Shown piece by piece: positions 7,150 through 9,716 of a stretch of DNA of 9,716 nt. A program made the translations under genes and the position numbers. The stretch is from Bacteroidales bacterium UBA3663 (lineage in GTDB: Bacteria; Bacteroidota; Bacteroidia; Bacteroidales; UBA3663). Position 1 is the stretch's first letter; the number at the start of each line of letters is the position of its first letter. The notes under the pieces are model-generated. The model did no database searches. It was not told where the DNA came from and worked only from the letters and a program-made list of their open reading frames with translations. Location of the stretch: contig DFJU01000006.1 in assembly GCA_002373755.1 (NCBI GenBank), forward strand, positions 6,139 to 15,854, written 5' to 3'.

Positions 7150-8952
7150 TTATAAATTTATAGTCTGTAAAAATTTTTTACTTAATGCGATTGCCATTGG
7201 CGCAGTTAACTTGATTGTATCGTTTCCTTCTCTTACATAGAATTCATCATCATAAGCTATAGGTTCATTATCAGATTGTAACTCCAGAACAAGAATGTCT
7301 TTCCCATAATATTTAACAAGTTTTAGGTTCATAAGAATATATTTTTTTACTTCTTCTGAAACTTTACAGTTGCTAACAACATTCTTTATCTTCCGAATAA
7401 AATCATCACCACTCTTGTAATACGACTCAATCTCTTTATTAAGACCAACAACGAAGAAATTCATTCCATCAAATTCCATATATTCCTCACCACCATAAGT
7501 TTTCTTCCATAAATCTGCCGATTTTTTATTATCGGCAACTCCTACGAGGATGTATCCTTTCGTCTTAGGACCGAGATTCACTTCCGCTGTTAGTATTTCA
7601 ACACATTTTTTAACAAGGTCCTCGTTAAATTTTCTTGTGTTCAAATCATGAAATCCAATTTTGAAATCATACTGACTTCCTTCTATTGATGATTTGTGTA
7701 ATAAATTTTCAATTTGGGAAGTCCAATTTTCCATAACAACATCAGATCCATTTTGAGCGACAAAAGCAGGCTCAATCAAAGCCTTTAAAATTTTTACTTT
7801 CTCTGCACGAAATTCTGCATTCCAATTATCGCGAGAACCGATTCCCGAAAAATTTCTAGGCCCACAATCTCGTAATTTTTCAACAAGTTTATCGTAATCC
7901 GATATTCTCATCTTCTGGTTAACTAACAATTCAAAAAATGCGAGAAAGACCACTTGAAAGATACGATTAAATCTTTCTGGATGTTTATTCCCGTAAAGCA
8001 GTGTACGAAAATCCACTTTGGACTCATGTAAAGTTAAAAGAATCTCACTATAAACTTTTTCGAACCAACTGATAATTACTTCAACTCCTTTACAATTAAT
8101 TCCACTCTCTACTTTTGAATTTAAACCTTCTTTATCATCTTCATAATGATAAAGCCCATCTAACGCATGTTTAGAGGGATTCATATTTTCACCTACTATC
8201 ATGTAAGCAAGAAGCTGTGCTATAAGTTCTTCATCACGAGATTTACGCATATTTTCTATTGTGATAATTTTTTGCTTAACCCAGAAAACATTGTTGATAT
8301 TTATACCATAACGCAAATTTCCATTAGAAAGACTAATCCGATTCATATCGTTAAGTCCTATCACATCTTTACTTGAATCATCTCCTCGTACCTTAGCCGA
8401 TATACGTCTCACTAAGTCAGGGAACAACCCAAGTGCTCCTGCTTGACGTATTTCATGATCCGATAATTGTCGGCCATAAGAATTGATGCGTCTAAAAATC
8501 TCCTCTATATTTTTTTTATCTGCAATAACTGTGGTAAGTGGTAGTTCATAATTCATAATAGAAATACAATCCTCACGGTCAAGTACAGGTGTTTTTTGTG
8601 TCAATATTCCGTCTTCACGCATTTTCTTGGTCCGTCCCAGTGTATCCAAGTCAAAATAATACAACTTACCTTTTATTTTCAGACCAAATTCATTTTCAAT
8701 AAAACCAAAAATTGCATTTAGCCGTTGCATACCATCAATTATTTCATACTGTTGCACATCTGCTTTAGGCTGAGCGAATAGGAAAAGGGGAACAGAATAT
8801 TTTCTATACACTGAATCGATAAAAGCTTCCTTTTCTTCTATCGACCAAACCAACTTACGTTGATATCTTCTATTAACTATGTATTTTTTCTGAACATAGT
8901 TCTCATACACCGACTGTATGCTTTCTGACTTACTTGTACAAATTGTGCTCAT
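7150..8952 (-). CDS. DUF262 (GmrSD-N-like) protein with C-terminal Schlafen AlbA_2-like domain
   Basis: A 600-residue protein with no signal peptide or membrane segment. The N-terminal third is a DUF262/GmrS-type ParB-like domain: RRYQRKLVWSIEEKEAFIDS (28-47), the nucleotide-site motif IIDGMQRLNAI (71-81; usual DGQQRL) and IFRRINSYGRQLSDHEIRQAG (152-172). The middle (about 180-415) is mostly helical and unrecognised. Residues about 425-590 look like the AlbA_2/Schlafen divergent ATP-binding domain: YDFK (428-431), GYILVGVADN (466-475), KDILVLELQ (551-559) and FYVREGNDTIKLT (571-583). No DUF1524/HNH nuclease motif is seen, unlike GmrD-type partners. DUF262 proteins such as GmrSD, BrxU and SspE act in phage restriction, so a defence role is inferred. 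The gene is far more AT-rich than the upstream cluster, which suggests acquisition. The start ATG at 8950-8952 follows an A/T-rich leader. Confidence 0.8.
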   Translation of the reverse strand: MSTICTSKSESIQSVYENYVQKKYIVNRRYQRKLVWSIEEKEAFIDSVYRKYSVPLFLFAQPKADVQQYEIIDGMQRLNAIFGFIENEFGLKIKGKLYYFDLDTLGRTKKMREDGILTQKTPVLDREDCISIMNYELPLTTVIADKKNIEEIFRRINSYGRQLSDHEIRQAGALGLFPDLVRRISAKVRGDDSSKDVIGLNDMNRISLSNGNLRYGININNVFWVKQKIITIENMRKSRDEELIAQLLAYMIVGENMNPSKHALDGLYHYEDDKEGLNSKVESGINCKGVEVIISWFEKVYSEILLTLHESKVDFRTLLYGNKHPERFNRIFQVVFLAFFELLVNQKMRISDYDKLVEKLRDCGPRNFSGIGSRDNWNAEFRAEKVKILKALIEPAFVAQNGSDVVMENWTSQIENLLHKSSIEGSQYDFKIGFHDLNTRKFNEDLVKKCVEILTAEVNLGPKTKGYILVGVADNKKSADLWKKTYGGEEYMEFDGMNFFVVGLNKEIESYYKSGDDFIRKIKNVVSNCKVSEEVKKYILMNLKLVKYYGKDILVLELQSDNEPIAYDDEFYVREGNDTIKLTAPMAIALSKKFLQTINL

Positions 8953-9002
8953 ATGTTTGAATTTTAATTAAATTATTATTTTTTTGACTCTTTATGTAAT
9001 TC

Positions 9003-9026
9003 GCTTGAATTCACCGAATTGCAAGC
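9003..9026. repeat. Leader hairpin GCTTGAATT / AATTgCAAGC
   Basis: GCTTGAATT (9003-9011) pairs with AATT (9017-9020) and CAAGC (9022-9026). The result is a 9-bp stem with one bulged G at 9021 and a 5-base loop. It falls in the probable untranslated leader of the DUF262 gene, about 50 bases before its ATG, and 97 bases after the end of the Fic gene. It has no adjacent T run on the - strand, so it is a leader structure or weak terminator rather than a clear intrinsic terminator. Confidence 0.45.
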
Positions 9027-9045
9027 ATATAATCTGTTCGGAAAC

Positions 9046-9083
9046 AAATTCTTACGCAAATATACGTATTTTAATAAGAATTT
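9046..9083. promoter_or_regulatory. 9-bp inverted repeat around the -7 element, candidate operator
   Basis: AAATTCTTA (9046-9054) and TAAGAATTT (9075-9083) are perfect inverted arms separated by 20 bases that contain the -7 element. The position, across the core promoter of the DUF262 gene, fits a repressor site; a transcript hairpin is less likely because one arm lies upstream of the expected start. No DNA-binding regulator is encoded in the visible neighbourhood, apart from the unseen N-terminus of the RhuM/Fic protein. Confidence 0.4.
9057..9064 (-). promoter_or_regulatory. Bacteroidales-type -7 promoter element for the DUF262 gene
   Basis: On the - strand this reads TATATTTG, an exact match to the TAnnTTTG -7 consensus of the Bacteroidales primary sigma factor. 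No good -33 TTTG was found at the usual 19-21 base spacing, so the promoter may be weak or activator-dependent. Transcription from it would give a leader of about 100 bases before the ATG at 8952. It lies inside the inverted repeat at 9046-9083. Confidence 0.45.
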
Positions 9084-9123
9084 TCTTGCTATCCAAGCAC
9101 ATGCTTCTGCATCGGCAAAGACA

Positions 9124-9716
9124 TTATTCATTCCTCTGGTTTATCAGATTCACGACGACCTTGACCATTACGTCTTTCTCTTCGGTGCGGCTTTCGGCAA
9201 TCATCAGTGTCAAGGCAACTAAAGTGTTGTCTGCCAGACGCTTTGAGCCATCTGCACGATAAAGGATGCCGTTGTTGTTGAGAAACCAGAGAAATAACGT
9301 GGCAGCGATGCGTTTATTGCCGTCGCTGAACGAATGATTTTTCGTGACGAGATAGAGGAGCATGGCTGCCTTCTCCTCCACACTGGGGTAGAGTTCTTGG
9401 CCATCGAAGGTCTGGTAAATTTGTCCAATGCTGCTTTTGAAGGAGTCGTCCTTTTCATTGGCAAAAAGCATAGACCCGCCGAATTTTTCACGTAGTTTGC
9501 GGATTTCTGCCATGGCGTTCTCGTAGGTTGCGTGAAACGGCTCTTCCTGCGTTGTCTTTTCGATGGTCAGCCGCTCGTAGTCGTAGTTGTCAAGCGTATC
9601 AAGGGCATAGGTGTAATCAACTACCACATCAAACAGGGCGGTTTGCTCGTTTGCTACATCTTCTGCCGATTTGCCTTCGTCCAAAAGTGCTTTGCTTTGC
9701 AATGTCCGCCCGACTA
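9124..9716 (-). CDS. RhuM-type Fic/Doc family protein, C-terminal part (5' end outside window)
   Basis: The frame is open through the right edge of the window; the visible 196 residues (complete codons to 9714) end at TAA 9124-9126. The sequence resembles the C-terminal half of RhuM-Fic proteins of Bacteroidales, usually about 330 residues. Landmarks are LGRTLQSKAL near the edge (the L is encoded by TTG 9700-9702, not a start), FDVVVDYTYALDTLDNYDYERL, FGGSMLFANEKDDSFKSSIGQIYQTF, the Fic active-site motif HSFSDGNKR and the tail MVKVVVNLINQRNE. Canonical Fic AMP-transferases have HPFx(D/E)GNGR, whereas Doc kinases have HxFxDANKR. The Lys here is Doc-like, so phosphorylation is as plausible as AMPylation. 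No inhibitory (S/T)xxxE(G/N) helix is evident in the visible part. The N-terminal RhuM domain is presumed, not seen. It lies upstream of the DUF262 gene on the same strand. Confidence 0.85.
   Translation of the reverse strand, partial: VGRTLQSKALLDEGKSAEDVANEQTALFDVVVDYTYALDTLDNYDYERLTIEKTTQEEPFHATYENAMAEIRKLREKFGGSMLFANEKDDSFKSSIGQIYQTFDGQELYPSVEEKAAMLLYLVTKNHSFSDGNKRIAATLFLWFLNNNGILYRADGSKRLADNTLVALTLMIAESRTEEKDVMVKVVVNLINQRNE

Noticed and set aside
8984..9262. A 92-codon + strand frame across the DUF262 leader and the Fic 3' end
   Set aside because: It runs antisense to the conserved Fic coding region, and its translation has no protein-like pattern.

Overview
The window looks like chromosomal DNA from a member of the Bacteroidales (Prevotellaceae, Muribaculaceae or a relative). 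The reasons are the gene order, protein sequences that read like Bacteroidales orthologues, A/T-rich leaders with little Shine-Dalgarno sequence, a TAnnTTTG-type -7 element, and short A/T-rich heptamer repeats between genes. The genus assignment is an inference.

Positions 1 to 6742 are GC-rich backbone with seven genes, all on the + strand: the 3' end of queA (tRNA queuosine synthesis), folK (folate), sppA (membrane signal peptide peptidase), lpxK (lipid A 4'-kinase), a trimeric-type purine nucleoside phosphorylase, thiL (thiamine-phosphate kinase) and mnmA (tRNA 2-thiouridylase). The genes are tightly packed: folK and sppA overlap by 4 bases, and lpxK and the phosphorylase by 29. They look like one or two operons of unrelated housekeeping functions. 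The only sizeable internal gaps flank thiL. The one before it holds a GC-rich palindrome followed by heptamer repeats, and the one after it holds more heptamers.

Positions 6743 to 7149 carry no intact gene. The stretch has a possible decayed coding remnant and, at its right end, a cluster of overlapping inverted repeats that includes a strong 15-bp hairpin.

Positions 7150 to 9716 are accessory in character and on the - strand. A visibly AT-rich gene encodes a 600-residue protein with an N-terminal DUF262 (GmrSD-N/ParB-like NTPase) domain and a C-terminal Schlafen AlbA_2-like domain, with no recognisable HNH nuclease. Upstream of it, in the same orientation, is the 3' part of a RhuM-type Fic/Doc gene that runs off the window. 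The leader between them has a Bacteroidales-type -7 element inside a 9-bp inverted repeat, plus a second hairpin. The DUF262-AlbA_2 protein, possibly with the Fic protein, is the best candidate here for a poorly described defence-type system. That role is inferred from domain content and composition, not shown.
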